Shown here: positions 15,582 to 24,535 of the stretch, piece by piece
How the letters are laid out: each line of letters starts with the position of its first letter
Numbering within the stretch: the first letter of the stretch is position 1
Assembly (NCBI GenBank): GCA_036794995.1
Contig: DAIRFP010000001.1
Span: 1 to 64,000, forward strand
Length of the DNA stretch: 64,000 nt
Source of the DNA: DAIRFP01 sp036794995
Lineage (GTDB): Bacteria > Desulfobacterota > Binatia > UBA9968
Direction: 5' to 3'
Translations under genes and position numbers: made by a program
Notes under the pieces: generated by a model
Seen by the model: the letters and a program-made list of their open reading frames with translations, nothing else
Told to the model about the DNA's origin: nothing
Database searches by the model: none

Positions 15582-16373
15582 ATGCTGCCGATTCTTTTTC
15601 AATTCGGGCCCGTGACAATTTATAGCTTCGGGGCATTTATGGCGCTGGCGGCGCTTACTGCTGCATGGGTCGTGCACGCGGAGCTCAAACGCAACGGTTA
15701 TAATCCGGAGCTGGCGTCGACGATGGTTTTTGCCGCGGCTATCGGCGGATTAGTTGGCGCGAGAATACTATTCATTGCCGAAGACTGGAGCAACTTTCTG
15801 CGCTCCCCGTGGGACTATATTTTCACCGGCGCCGGGTTCACGTGGTACGGCGGGTTTTTGGGCGGTCTTGTAGCCGCCAGTTGGGTGGTGCGCAAGAACC
15901 ATATCCCGTGGTTGAAAGCCGTCGACATTGCGGCACCGGCTCTGGCCATCGCCTACGGCATTGGCCGCCTAGGTTGCCATCTGGCCGGGGACGGTGACTG
16001 GGGAACGGTGACCAGTGTGCCATGGGGGGTGGCTTACACGAAGGCGATCATCGGCTGGGTCGATCCCTCCACCGGGATTCCCTATCCTCCGGGGGTACGG
16101 GTTCATCCGACGCCGATTTACGAATTTCTTCAGTCCGCCCTGATTTTCGGTATTCTCTGGGCGCTTAGAAAGAAAGCCCACGTGCCGGGCACGCTGTTTT
16201 GGCTTTACCTCACGCTGTCGGGATTGGCACGCTTGGTGGTCGAATTCTGGCGCTTAAACCCCACGGTCGCGCTGGGTTTAAGCGAAGCGCAATGGTTTGG
16301 TCTAGCAATGATCATCGTTGGCCTCTGGCAGCTGCTCCGAACAGGACGGGTTAAGACGCTCGCGGCCACTTGA
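15582..16373 (+). CDS. lgt: Prolipoprotein diacylglyceryl transferase
   Basis: A 263-residue membrane enzyme of the Lgt family with about seven transmembrane helices. It moves a diacylglyceryl group from phosphatidylglycerol to the lipobox cysteine of prolipoproteins. Diagnostic parts are GARILFIAEDW, the Lgt signature IGRLGCHLAGDGDWG (usually GRxGNF...NGE in E. coli), HPTPIYEFLQSAL and the C-terminal RLVVEFWRLNP. The ATG at 15582 follows AGGGGAGCG. The GDGDWG form is the short variant seen outside enterobacteria. It could be a second Lgt-like paralogue specialised for the copper genes on either side, but housekeeping Lgt is more likely. Confidence 0.88.
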   Translation: MLPILFQFGPVTIYSFGAFMALAALTAAWVVHAELKRNGYNPELASTMVFAAAIGGLVGARILFIAEDWSNFLRSPWDYIFTGAGFTWYGGFLGGLVAASWVVRKNHIPWLKAVDIAAPALAIAYGIGRLGCHLAGDGDWGTVTSVPWGVAYTKAIIGWVDPSTGIPYPPGVRVHPTPIYEFLQSALIFGILWALRKKAHVPGTLFWLYLTLSGLARLVVEFWRLNPTVALGLSEAQWFGLAMIIVGLWQLLRTGRVKTLAAT

Positions 16374-16431
16374 ATCGCGGTCCATCGTCAGCTGAGTCAA
16401 AGCGTTTTCCGATAAGTCAGTTCTTTCTTCT

Positions 16432-18900
16432 ATGGTACCCGACATCACCACGATGAAGCGATCAACCGATCCCATCTGCGGGATGGAGGTGAGTCCCAGC
16501 AACGCGGCATTGAGCCACGTCTACAACGGGCGAAGTTATCATTTCTGCAGTCATCATTGCCTGGAGAAATTCAAGGAAGATCCCGAGAAGTTCCTGAAGG
16601 CACCGCCGGGGGGGCTTGGTGCCGATGTAAAGGGTGCCCATACGCGCGCGGCACCGTCGGCTCATGAATCTGCGGCGGCTGCTTATGTCTGCCCGATGGA
16701 TCTAGAGGTGCGGGAGTCCAAACCTGGCGCTTGTCCGAAGTGCGGCATGGCTTTAGAGCCGGAAGCGCCACCGGCTCCTTCGATCAAAACCGAATACGTT
16801 TGTCCCATGCATCCTGAGATCGTGCGGCCGGAGCCGGGTTCTTGCCCCATCTGCGGTATGGCGCTGGAGCCTCGCACCGTAACTTTGGCGGAAGAAGCCA
16901 ATCCAGAGCTGGTCGACATGACGCGGCGGTTTTGGGTCAGCCTTGCGCTCTCTGTGCCGCTCTTTTTGATCGCGATGTCCGACATGATTCCCGGACAGCC
17001 GGTGCAACGCCGATTCTCTCCTCACCTCCTCAACTGGATTCAACTGGTGCTTGCGACTCCGGTAGTGCTCTGGGGAGGCTGGCCTTTTTTTCAAAGAGGT
17101 TGGGCTTCAATTATCAACCGTAGCTTAAATATGTTCACCTTGATCGCCATCGGCGTCGGCGCGGCCTATGGATACAGCCTGGTGGCGACTCTGGCTCCGG
17201 ACATCTTTCCTCATTCGTTTTACGGCCACGGCGGCACGGTGGCCGTATACTTCGAAGCGGCTGCGATTATCACCACGTTAGTTTTGCTAGGGCAGGTGCT
17301 GGAGCTCCGCGCCCGGAGCAGAACCAGCAACGCCATCAGAGCGCTGCTTGGGCTGGCGCCCAAGACGGCGCGCGTGATCCGTGAAGACGGCAGTGAAGTG
17401 GATGTGCCCCTCGATCAAGTCAAGCCGGGGGAGCGTCTCCGCGTCCGCCCGGGGGGAAAGATTCCGGTGGATGGCATCATCGTCGACGGCACAACATCGG
17501 TGGACGAGTCGATGGTGACGGGAGAACCGATCCCGGTGGAGAAAGCCAAGGACAGCAAGGTTACCGGCGGCACCGTCAACGGCACCGGTAGTTTTGTCAT
17601 GAGCGCGGAGCGGGTAGGCAGCGAGACCCTTTTGGCACAGATCGTTCGCATGGTGAGCGAGGCTCAGCGTACGCGCGCGCCGATCCAAAGAATGGCCGAC
17701 GTCGTCGCGTCGTATTTCGTTCCGGCGGTTGTCCTCGTTGCCATTGCAACTTTTATCGCCTGGGCGTTGTTCGGTCCGGAGCCGCGCATGGCTTACGCAC
17801 TGGTTAATGCGGTGGCCGTTCTAATCATTGCCTGCCCCTGTGCGCTTGGCCTGGCCACGCCCATGTCGATCATGGTCGGGACGGGGCGGGGTGCGCTGGC
17901 GGGCGTATTGATCAAAAACGCCGAAGCCCTCGAAGTCATGGAAAAGATCGATACCCTGGTGGTGGACAAGACCGGAACGCTCACTGAAGGGAAGCCGCGG
18001 CTCATTTCGATCTTTTCGGATAGCCGCGATGAAGCCGAGCTGCTATGGCTGGCCGCGAGTCTGGAACGCGGCAGCGAGCATCCGCTGGCAGGAGCGATTG
18101 TCGCGGGGGCGCTGGAACGAGGAATGAAGCTCGTCGAGGCGACCGACTTTCGCGCCCTGGTCGGGAAAGGCGTGGTCGGGACCATCGAAGGAAAAAAGGT
18201 GGCCCTCGGCAATCAGAGCTTGCTTCAAGAATTGCGTACTCAAGTGGGACGACTAGCGGATCGCGCGGAGGAGTTGAGGCGCGACGGTCAGACCGTCATG
18301 TTTGTGGTTGTCGACGGCGTTGTGGCGGGACTGTTGGCAGTTGCTGATCCGATCAAACCCTCGACGCCCGAAGCGATTCGCATGCTCGGGGAGGAGAGGG
18401 TGCAAGTCGCCATGCTCACCGGGGACAACCGGACCACCGCCGAAGCAGTGGCCCGGAAGCTGGGGATTAGTGAAGTCCATGCGGAGGTCCTTCCTGAGCG
18501 AAAGGTAGGGGTGGTTCGGGATCTCCAGGCAAAAGGCCGGATGGTGGCGATGGCGGGAGACGGTATCAATGATGCGCCGGCGCTCGCGCAGGCCCATGTC
18601 GGTATCGCCATGGGGACCGGCACGGACGTCGCCATGGAAAGTGCGACGGTGACCCTTGTCAAAGGCGACTTGCGCGGTATCGTCCGGGCGCGCCGTTTGA
18701 GCCGCGGTACGATGCGCAACATCCGGCAAAATCTCTTCTTCGCGTTCGTCTATAACACCCTGGGTGTACCGATCGCCGCCGGCGTCCTTTACCCGTTCTT
18801 CGGCATTCTGTTAAGCCCGGTTATCGCCAGCGCTGCCATGACCCTCAGCTCGGTCTCGGTAATCGCCAACGCCTTGCGGCTGAACAAGCTGGAGCTTTGA
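16432..18900 (+). CDS. copA: Copper-type P1B ATPase with YHS and two heavy-metal-binding domains
   Basis: An 822-residue metal pump. The N-terminus has a YHS domain (about 12-57: DPICGMEV, YHFCSHHC) and two tandem HMBD motifs, YVCPMDLEV...CPKCGMALEP and YVCPMHPEI...CPICGMALEP. The P-ATPase core shows MVTGEP, the transport motif CPC at 468-470, the phosphorylated Asp 512 in DKTGTLTEG, HP in EHPLAGAI and GDGINDAPAL. CPC plus the C-terminal Asn and MSS residues (FFAFVYNTLGVP, MTLSSVSV) indicate Cu(I). It exports or delivers copper across the inner membrane. Classical CxxC heavy-metal-associated domains are absent. ATG codons at 16432 or 16453 could be the start. Confidence 0.93.
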   Translation: MVPDITTMKRSTDPICGMEVSPSNAALSHVYNGRSYHFCSHHCLEKFKEDPEKFLKAPPGGLGADVKGAHTRAAPSAHESAAAAYVCPMDLEVRESKPGACPKCGMALEPEAPPAPSIKTEYVCPMHPEIVRPEPGSCPICGMALEPRTVTLAEEANPELVDMTRRFWVSLALSVPLFLIAMSDMIPGQPVQRRFSPHLLNWIQLVLATPVVLWGGWPFFQRGWASIINRSLNMFTLIAIGVGAAYGYSLVATLAPDIFPHSFYGHGGTVAVYFEAAAIITTLVLLGQVLELRARSRTSNAIRALLGLAPKTARVIREDGSEVDVPLDQVKPGERLRVRPGGKIPVDGIIVDGTTSVDESMVTGEPIPVEKAKDSKVTGGTVNGTGSFVMSAERVGSETLLAQIVRMVSEAQRTRAPIQRMADVVASYFVPAVVLVAIATFIAWALFGPEPRMAYALVNAVAVLIIACPCALGLATPMSIMVGTGRGALAGVLIKNAEALEVMEKIDTLVVDKTGTLTEGKPRLISIFSDSRDEAELLWLAASLERGSEHPLAGAIVAGALERGMKLVEATDFRALVGKGVVGTIEGKKVALGNQSLLQELRTQVGRLADRAEELRRDGQTVMFVVVDGVVAGLLAVADPIKPSTPEAIRMLGEERVQVAMLTGDNRTTAEAVARKLGISEVHAEVLPERKVGVVRDLQAKGRMVAMAGDGINDAPALAQAHVGIAMGTGTDVAMESATVTLVKGDLRGIVRARRLSRGTMRNIRQNLFFAFVYNTLGVPIAAGVLYPFFGILLSPVIASAAMTLSSVSVIANALRLNKLEL

Positions 18901-18981
18901 CTACGGGGTTCTAAACGAGCGGCGCCAGACAAGAACAGCACTGTGCTTTCCACGTTTCGGGAATTCACGAAACATCGAACT

Positions 18982-21072
18982 TCAGGAGTCGCTTAAAAAC
19001 TGCTGATGAGCTTCGATGAGTTTTTCGAAATGAAGCCTTTCTTCACTCAAAAGAGTCGTGGGAAACTTTGAACCGCTTCGTCGCCATCGCATGAGCCAAT
19101 CCTGGCCCAAGAGCCGTGGACATAGTGGATGTTCTCCGGCTCCTGTCGCTCTCGTGAAAGCGATGGTGGTGTCCGATTTGGGCCCTGTGCCGGCGCCTGC
19201 TGCGACAAAAAAACCCGCTCTCAGAAGCGCAACTCTCACGGCCGTCGAAGCGGAATAGGTGTAGAGCTCTGCTGATTTTGACCGGCAGCGCTTAAAAATT
19301 CTCTCCAAAATCTGGGAGGTCCAAAGCGCGGGGTCTGTTTTGGCTGAGAACGGGTCGTAGAAAATGAGATCAGGAATGGCGGCTGATTCGATAAAGGCCG
19401 CGAAATCCCCCTTGAGAAGCTCCCAATGAAGCAAACTTGAAGCGTGTTTCCACTTGCCGTTTTCAAGAATCTGGTAGGGGGCTCCGTGCCGTAGGTGAGG
19501 GAAGCAGCGGGGATTGTTGGTCGCGAGGGTGAGTGGATCGAGATCCCGTTCGAAACTCACCAGGCGGAGAGGGCGAAGAGCAGTGGCACTGCTTGCCACA
19601 TGACATCTCTCAAAACAGCGAACGGCGGCCATGGCGTTTGAGGCTGCCCCGAGCCCTACGTCCCAGATCACTAACTCCTCCGCCTGGTCGTCTCGCTTGA
19701 TTAGGCGAGAGGCGAGAAACGACTGCGCTACATAGAGTTGATTGGCTTCATCCGTTGGGGGATTCACCGAGTGCATCACCTCGCCGGAGCTTAGCTGGCG
19801 AATGCTGAAAAAGCCCTGAGGAGACCGGTGGATTTCATAATCGCCCAAGCGGGCGGGCTGAGAGGTTTTGCGCGCCTTCGGCTGACGAACCGGGTTATCT
19901 TCGTCGCTGCGCACGAGCTCGAGTCGTTTCTTTTCATAGAAAGATAGAAAGTCATCACGTAAAATGCTTTCTCTCATCTCCCGCATCAGACGATGATAGA
20001 ATGCCATATTGTGAATGCCCAAAAGGTGCCAACCCAAGATCTCATCCGATTTGACGAGATGGTGTAGGTAGGCGCGGGAGTATTGTTTGCAGGTCTGGCA
20101 ATCGCATCGGCAATCAAGGGGCTCTTCGGCGAACTTGTATACGGAGCGGCGCAGCTGAAGTTTTCCATGGGATGCAAAGGCGACTCCTCGTTGCGCCAGT
20201 TGCGACGGAATAATACAGTCGAACATATCGACCCCGCGATGCACACCCTCGAGAATATCAATCGGTTTGCCCACGCCCATGAGATAACGCGGCAGGCTTT
20301 TTGGCAGACGTTCGGTTACCAGTGCGGTAAACTCGTAGCGCTGACGATGGGTTTCGCCTACGGCCAGGCCGCCAATGGCCAGGCCATCGAAGGCAAGTGC
20401 GCTCAAAAACGCGGCACTCCTTATTCTGAGATCACGATGGCAGGCCCCCTGAACAATGCCAAACAGCGCTTGGGGCGAGTCGCCTCTGGCCCGAAGGGAG
20501 CGCTCGGCCCACCGATGCGTGAGCTCCATGGCCGCCTTGGCTTGAGCGTAGGGGGCGGTGGACCGGATGCACTGATCGAGGGCCATCATGATGTCGCCGC
20601 CGATGGCTTTCTGCATATCGATGCTGGATTCAGGCGAGAGGAGATAGGATTTCCCATCGACATAGCTTTGAAAACGGGCGCCCTCTTCGTTCATCTCTCT
20701 GCAGTACGGCAGCGAAAAAATCTGAAAACCGCCGGAGTCGCTGAGCACGGGACCGTCCCAGTTCATAAAGCGGTGAATGCCGCCGAATTTCCTTAACACC
20801 TCAGCTCCCGGACGAAGCAGCAGATGGTAGGTGTTGGCCAGAAGCACGCGAGCCCCGGTGGCCTTTAAACTATCGATGGTTTGTGCCTTGACCGTCGCCT
20901 GGGTTCCAACCGGCATGAAGATCGGAGTTTTGACCTCACCATGGAGAGTCTGAAATGTCGCGGCGCGGGCTGCCGATCCGCTGGACTCTCTTTCCAGGGT
21001 GAAATTCAGCGGAACTCTCAACGGTCGGAAGTCTGTTCCAGCTGGGGAGATTTTAGAATCGGTATGTTTCAT
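18982..21072 (-). CDS. tgt: tRNA-guanine(34) transglycosylase fused to an MnmC-like methyltransferase domain
   Basis: A 696-residue fusion. Residues about 22-395 are a bacterial Tgt: SDSGGFQ with D112, the nucleophile D285 in GVDMFDC, and zinc ligands C323, C325 and C328 followed by SRAYLHHL and IHNMAFY. It would insert preQ1 (or queuine) at the wobble position of GUN-anticodon tRNAs. Residues about 440-690 resemble Methyltransf_30, the MnmC methyltransferase domain: SAM motif VIWDVGLGAASNA and the late LIFYDPFSAKTDPALWT. The usual substrate loop TRNARNG reads SQLAQRG here. A single continuous frame spans both parts, and length is nearly twice a normal Tgt. Confidence 0.92.
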   Translation of the reverse strand: MKHTDSKISPAGTDFRPLRVPLNFTLERESSGSAARAATFQTLHGEVKTPIFMPVGTQATVKAQTIDSLKATGARVLLANTYHLLLRPGAEVLRKFGGIHRFMNWDGPVLSDSGGFQIFSLPYCREMNEEGARFQSYVDGKSYLLSPESSIDMQKAIGGDIMMALDQCIRSTAPYAQAKAAMELTHRWAERSLRARGDSPQALFGIVQGACHRDLRIRSAAFLSALAFDGLAIGGLAVGETHRQRYEFTALVTERLPKSLPRYLMGVGKPIDILEGVHRGVDMFDCIIPSQLAQRGVAFASHGKLQLRRSVYKFAEEPLDCRCDCQTCKQYSRAYLHHLVKSDEILGWHLLGIHNMAFYHRLMREMRESILRDDFLSFYEKKRLELVRSDEDNPVRQPKARKTSQPARLGDYEIHRSPQGFFSIRQLSSGEVMHSVNPPTDEANQLYVAQSFLASRLIKRDDQAEELVIWDVGLGAASNAMAAVRCFERCHVASSATALRPLRLVSFERDLDPLTLATNNPRCFPHLRHGAPYQILENGKWKHASSLLHWELLKGDFAAFIESAAIPDLIFYDPFSAKTDPALWTSQILERIFKRCRSKSAELYTYSASTAVRVALLRAGFFVAAGAGTGPKSDTTIAFTRATGAGEHPLCPRLLGQDWLMRWRRSGSKFPTTLLSEERLHFEKLIEAHQQFLSDS

Positions 21073-21087
21073 GCCAGATCGCTCTGA

Positions 21088-22134
21088 CTAGTTTCCCAAA
21101 AGTTTTCTTACCCGTTCGTTTACCTCTTTCGGTTGATTCATGACCTCCTTTATCAGGGTCTGAAGTTCTTCAGCGGTCGCGGGGTCTACATCCATCTTGC
21201 TCTTTTTGGCCTCGGCCAGAAGCTCCGGGTCTTTTAAAGCCTTGGCTAAGGCCTCGCGCAAAATATTTAACCTCTCCGGGGGAGTGCCAGGCGTAGCCAC
21301 CAAGGGGCGACCGAATTCCCCGCCCGCCAAAATGACCTGGGCAGCACGCCGGCTCAGTTCAGGAGTTTTGTGCTGATCCATGAGCTCATAAAGGGTAGGC
21401 GTATCTTTTAGGTTAGAATCACGCTTACGTCCGGTCTGAACGATGTGCCGATCGAAGCCCTTCTTGTGCCAGTTGTCGAAGGGCTCCCGTCCAAAATGGG
21501 CGGAGACGTTATGGGCACGGCAAACTACTTCCCCCTTTTCAACTGCCATGTCGGTGTCGCCGGAACCTTGATAGCCCAGCACCGAAGTGAACTTCGCGCC
21601 GACCGTTTCCTCGAGCAGCATGGCGAGGATATAACTCGAACTGGCGGTCCCAGTGGCGCCACACTTGGGCGGCTCTTTAGCCTTGATGATATCGGCAATC
21701 GACTTATAAGGGGTATCCGCCCGCATATACAGGATCATGGCTTCGCCCACCGGGGAGCCGATCCAGCCAAATTTTTCTGCGGAAAACTGGACTTCTTTGC
21801 GTCCAACCAGCTGGTCCAAGTAAATGGTATTGAGGAACATTCCCAGAGTTAAGCCATCGGGCTTGGCGACACCGTAAACGTAGTTTGCGGCTATCAAGGA
21901 GCCGGCGCCCAGCATGGGCTGCACAATGATGTTGGGATTTCCCGGAATATGTTTTTCCATATGCCGGGCAATGAGGCGGGCCCAGCTTTCATAGAATCCC
22001 CCAGAACCGCCGATAATCTTGATCGTCTTGCCCTTGAAAAAAGGGTCCGTCTGAGCCTCAAGCGTAGGGAGGAATCCTAGCAGTGAACCCAAAAGAAAAA
22101 CTGCAGTGGTAAAGCTGGCTGTACGCCTTTTCAT
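21088..22134 (-). CDS. Bug-type tripartite tricarboxylate transporter substrate-binding protein (paralogue 1)
   Basis: A 348-residue periplasmic binding protein. It has a signal peptide ending near LEAQ, then DPFFKGKTIKIIGGSGGFYESWARLIARHMEKHIPGNP, the opening block of the TctC/Bug family, and the late ATPGTPPERLNILREALAKALKDPELLAEAKK. Bug proteins bind carboxylates or other small organic molecules and deliver them to a TctAB permease. The ATG at 22134 is preceded by AAGGAGG. No TctA or TctB gene is near, so it is an orphan receptor. It is clearly related to the gene at 25839 (shared SPV, RADxPYKS, KEPP and CGxTGT blocks). Confidence 0.9.
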   Translation of the reverse strand: MKRRTASFTTAVFLLGSLLGFLPTLEAQTDPFFKGKTIKIIGGSGGFYESWARLIARHMEKHIPGNPNIIVQPMLGAGSLIAANYVYGVAKPDGLTLGMFLNTIYLDQLVGRKEVQFSAEKFGWIGSPVGEAMILYMRADTPYKSIADIIKAKEPPKCGATGTASSSYILAMLLEETVGAKFTSVLGYQGSGDTDMAVEKGEVVCRAHNVSAHFGREPFDNWHKKGFDRHIVQTGRKRDSNLKDTPTLYELMDQHKTPELSRRAAQVILAGGEFGRPLVATPGTPPERLNILREALAKALKDPELLAEAKKSKMDVDPATAEELQTLIKEVMNQPKEVNERVRKLLGN

Positions 22135-22465
22135 AATCGCCTCCTTGGATCGAGTCACGTTGACGCCGAGTCGGAAAAAACTCGTCCGTATGTATATTCC
22201 GTTTACTGCTGCCACCGATTCCGCCGATCGCGGCTGGGACGGTGGTGCGAAAGACCTTGGCTTAGTTTCTTTAGCCCAAGACCTCGTGGATGTGCAAGGC
22301 TGTTTGATTGTGTGGCAAGGAGAAAAAGCGGTCAGGGCAATGCGATGCACAGCCTGCCGCAATCCCTTTGCCGTTGCTTGCCGCAACGAACCCATGCTAA
22401 AGCCGTCTCCTATGGAGAGAATATGATAGCTATCGCTACTCGTGATATGGCCTTCTGACCTGAGG
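22135..22465. other. Intergenic stretch without a supported gene
   Basis: This 331-bp stretch lies upstream of the binding-protein gene that ends at 22134 and of a plus-strand gene remnant at 22466. It must hold the promoter of the binding-protein gene, but I see no convincing -35/-10 pair. No open frame in it looks like protein. Confidence 0.5.
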
Positions 22466-22628
22466 GCACAAAGCCCGTTCTACCAAGGAAAGACCATTAC
22501 GGTTGTGGGGCTGGGGTCAGTGCCGGAAGCGTCTATGATTTGTACACGCGGCTCATGACGCAGCACTGCGGGATGTCACACAATCTCCTGAGATGCTGGA
22601 ACGTTTGAACACGCTGTTGGGCCAGTGA
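22466..22628 (+). pseudogene. Remnant of a third Bug-type substrate-binding protein (frameshifted, large internal deletion)
   Basis: Three short stretches in three different frames match the family. Frame from 22466 gives AQSPFYQGKTITVV, the mature N-terminus of a Bug protein. After a one-base shift near 22507 the text continues GAGVSAGSVYDLYTRLM. From 22575, in the third frame, VTQSPEMLERLNTLLGQ and a stop at 22626-22628 match the C-terminus of the intact gene at 25839 (VMTQPPEIIERLKKLLTQ). Roughly 290 residues between them are gone. It reads on the plus strand, opposite to both intact paralogues. It is certainly non-functional as a binding protein. Confidence 0.8.
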
Positions 22629-22639
22629 GCGCACAAAAA

Positions 22640-23092
22640 ATGGAAATCCGGTCGCTCACATTGATTGTGACTGAGGCCGACTTGAACGAATGGGCGGCGC
22701 GGATTCTCTCTCGGCTCGAGTCAGTCCGAGATCTGCGTATGGCGGTTATTCCGGAAGGCATTCGCGTCAGCGGCACCTACCAAAAGCTATTCGGCATTCG
22801 CTTTCTAGCACTTTGGCAAGTTTCAGTGTCTGATGGGAAAGTGGTGGCGCGGGTTGAGCAATTCAAGGCCGGAGCTCTGAGTCTCAGTTTCTTAAAAGGA
22901 TACCTCTTGGATACCATCGCCGCCGCAACCACGGCGCTTCAACTGCGGGACGACAGGCTTTGGTTCGATGTGGATGCTTTGCTTCAGGATAAGGGCTGGC
23001 CAATTCGAACTAATCTCACTTCCGTCCGTTGTGACTATGGCAGTTTGATCGTCGAGAGCGGTGAAGGACAGCGCAACAAGGAAGCGAGTTAG
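22640..23092 (+). CDS. Conserved-looking hypothetical protein
   Basis: A 150-residue protein of unknown function. It alternates beta strands with a central helix: MEIRSLTLIVTEADLNEWAA, IPEGIRVSGTYQKLFGIRFLALWQVSVSDGKVVARVEQFKAG, then LSFLKGYLLDTIAAAT. The layout (strand-rich, amphipathic, no signal peptide) vaguely recalls lipid-binding DUF2993/LmeA-like proteins, but I cannot claim the family. ATG 22640 is chosen over GTG 22625, which overlaps the stop of the gene remnant just upstream; neither has a clear ribosome site. It may have replaced or survived from the locus damaged by the deletion. Confidence 0.6.
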   Translation: MEIRSLTLIVTEADLNEWAARILSRLESVRDLRMAVIPEGIRVSGTYQKLFGIRFLALWQVSVSDGKVVARVEQFKAGALSLSFLKGYLLDTIAAATTALQLRDDRLWFDVDALLQDKGWPIRTNLTSVRCDYGSLIVESGEGQRNKEAS

Positions 23093-23179
23093 GATCAGCT
23101 AGCTTTCACTCAGAATAACCTCGTGATAAGAGATAATCTCACTTACTAGATTCGGAACCATCGCTACAGGACCGCTCTA

Positions 23180-24454
23180 TTGCCCAACAAACTAACCGGC
23201 CTCTTTTACGGCTGGCGCATGGTTGCCGCCGCTTCCGCTTTGCGCGTGCTTGGCGCCGGCCTTCATAGCTTCGGCTTTACGGTTTTTTTTCTTCCGCTCA
23301 GCCAAGATCTAAACCTGAGCCGAACCTCGACTTCGCTGGCCTTTTCGTTGGCGCGAGCGGAAGGTGCGGTCGAAGGTCCCATCGTCGGACATTTGCTCGA
23401 CCGCTACGGCCCAAAGCCGATCATGGTGGCCGCGGTCTTGCTCATGGGAGTGGGTTACCTGCTTCTTTCCCAGGTCCAGAATTACGCAACTTTTTTACTT
23501 ATCTATCTCGGCCTGATCTCGCTTGCCCACGCCGGTGGATTTATGCATGCGCCCATGGTGTTGATTAACACTTGGTTTATCCGCTATCGCGCGCGCGCTA
23601 TTACCGTGAGTAGCTCCGCTTTTGGGCTCGGCGGGGTTCTGGTTGCTCCAATTCTGAGCGTCATTGTTCAAGCTTGGGGCTGGCGTTGGGGAGCCGCTAT
23701 CGGAGGCATTTTGTTTCTAGTGATTGGACTACCCCTGTGTCTCACTATTCGACGGTCGCCGGAAGGCATGGGGCTCTTGCCCGACGGTGACCTACCCGTC
23801 AATACGGAGCTGAGCAAAGATAGCGGGGAACGTAAAGGCCAGCGGGAAGTCGACGTGACGGTTGCCGAAGCGCTGCGTTCCTTCGCGTTCTGGGGATCGG
23901 TGCTGGCGGCGGGTTTTCGTAACGGTTCTTACCATGCGATCGCCGTTCATTTTGTGCCGCTCATGGTGTGGAAAGGATTGAGCCAACCGCAGGCGGCTTT
24001 GTTGCTGAGTGTCTACGCGTTTCTCGGCATGGCTTTTACACTTATCTTGGGCTGGTTCGCTGACAGGGGTAACAAGCCCCGCATGACCGCGTTGATCTTG
24101 TTTGCCGCCGGAGGGGCGATGTTCCTGCCCATCGTCGGAGATTCGCTCTGGTCGCTATGCCTGTTTACGATCTTCTTTGCTGCGGTGGAAACTACTTTCC
24201 CGCTTGGCTGGGCTGTGGTCGGAGATTTATTCGGCAGGAAGCACTACGCCATGATTCGCGGCTACATGACCTTGTTCTACACATGGGGAGGAGTCCTCGG
24301 GCCGGTGATCGCCGGAGCGATCTTTGACCGATGGCAAACCTACGAGCCCCTCCTGTGGTCCCTGGTCGTTGTGTTTAGCTTGGCGGGAGTTTTGTTCGCA
24401 AGCCTCAATCGATGCTGGCAGAGAGCAACACGCCAGACACGCGCGCTGGCTTGA
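23180..24454 (+). CDS. MFS transporter, OFA/monocarboxylate-like
   Basis: A 424-residue major facilitator with 12 predicted transmembrane helices and a central cytoplasmic loop near 205-225. The N-terminal FYGWRMVAAASALRVLG and the loop after helix 2, GPIVGHLLDRYGPKPIM, match the oxalate/formate and monocarboxylate antiporter group (the GxLxDRxGxR motif). It starts at TTG 23180; starting at the next ATG would cut into helix 1. It would move a small organic acid across the inner membrane. Its neighbours, carboxylate binding proteins and a 2-hydroxyacid dehydrogenase, fit that idea but do not prove it. Confidence 0.88.
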   Translation: MPNKLTGLFYGWRMVAAASALRVLGAGLHSFGFTVFFLPLSQDLNLSRTSTSLAFSLARAEGAVEGPIVGHLLDRYGPKPIMVAAVLLMGVGYLLLSQVQNYATFLLIYLGLISLAHAGGFMHAPMVLINTWFIRYRARAITVSSSAFGLGGVLVAPILSVIVQAWGWRWGAAIGGILFLVIGLPLCLTIRRSPEGMGLLPDGDLPVNTELSKDSGERKGQREVDVTVAEALRSFAFWGSVLAAGFRNGSYHAIAVHFVPLMVWKGLSQPQAALLLSVYAFLGMAFTLILGWFADRGNKPRMTALILFAAGGAMFLPIVGDSLWSLCLFTIFFAAVETTFPLGWAVVGDLFGRKHYAMIRGYMTLFYTWGGVLGPVIAGAIFDRWQTYEPLLWSLVVVFSLAGVLFASLNRCWQRATRQTRALA

Positions 24455-24535
24455 TCAGCCGAAAACCATTGAGCAAGAGACGAAAAAACCACGGACCTTT
24501 GGCTTGGAAACAAGAGTCTCGAAGAATCCGACGGT

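Noticed and set aside
18954..18973. GTTTCG/CGAAAC hairpin between copA and tgt as a terminator
   Set aside because: The stem is only 6 bp, AT-rich at one end and has no T-tract; I could not separate it from chance.
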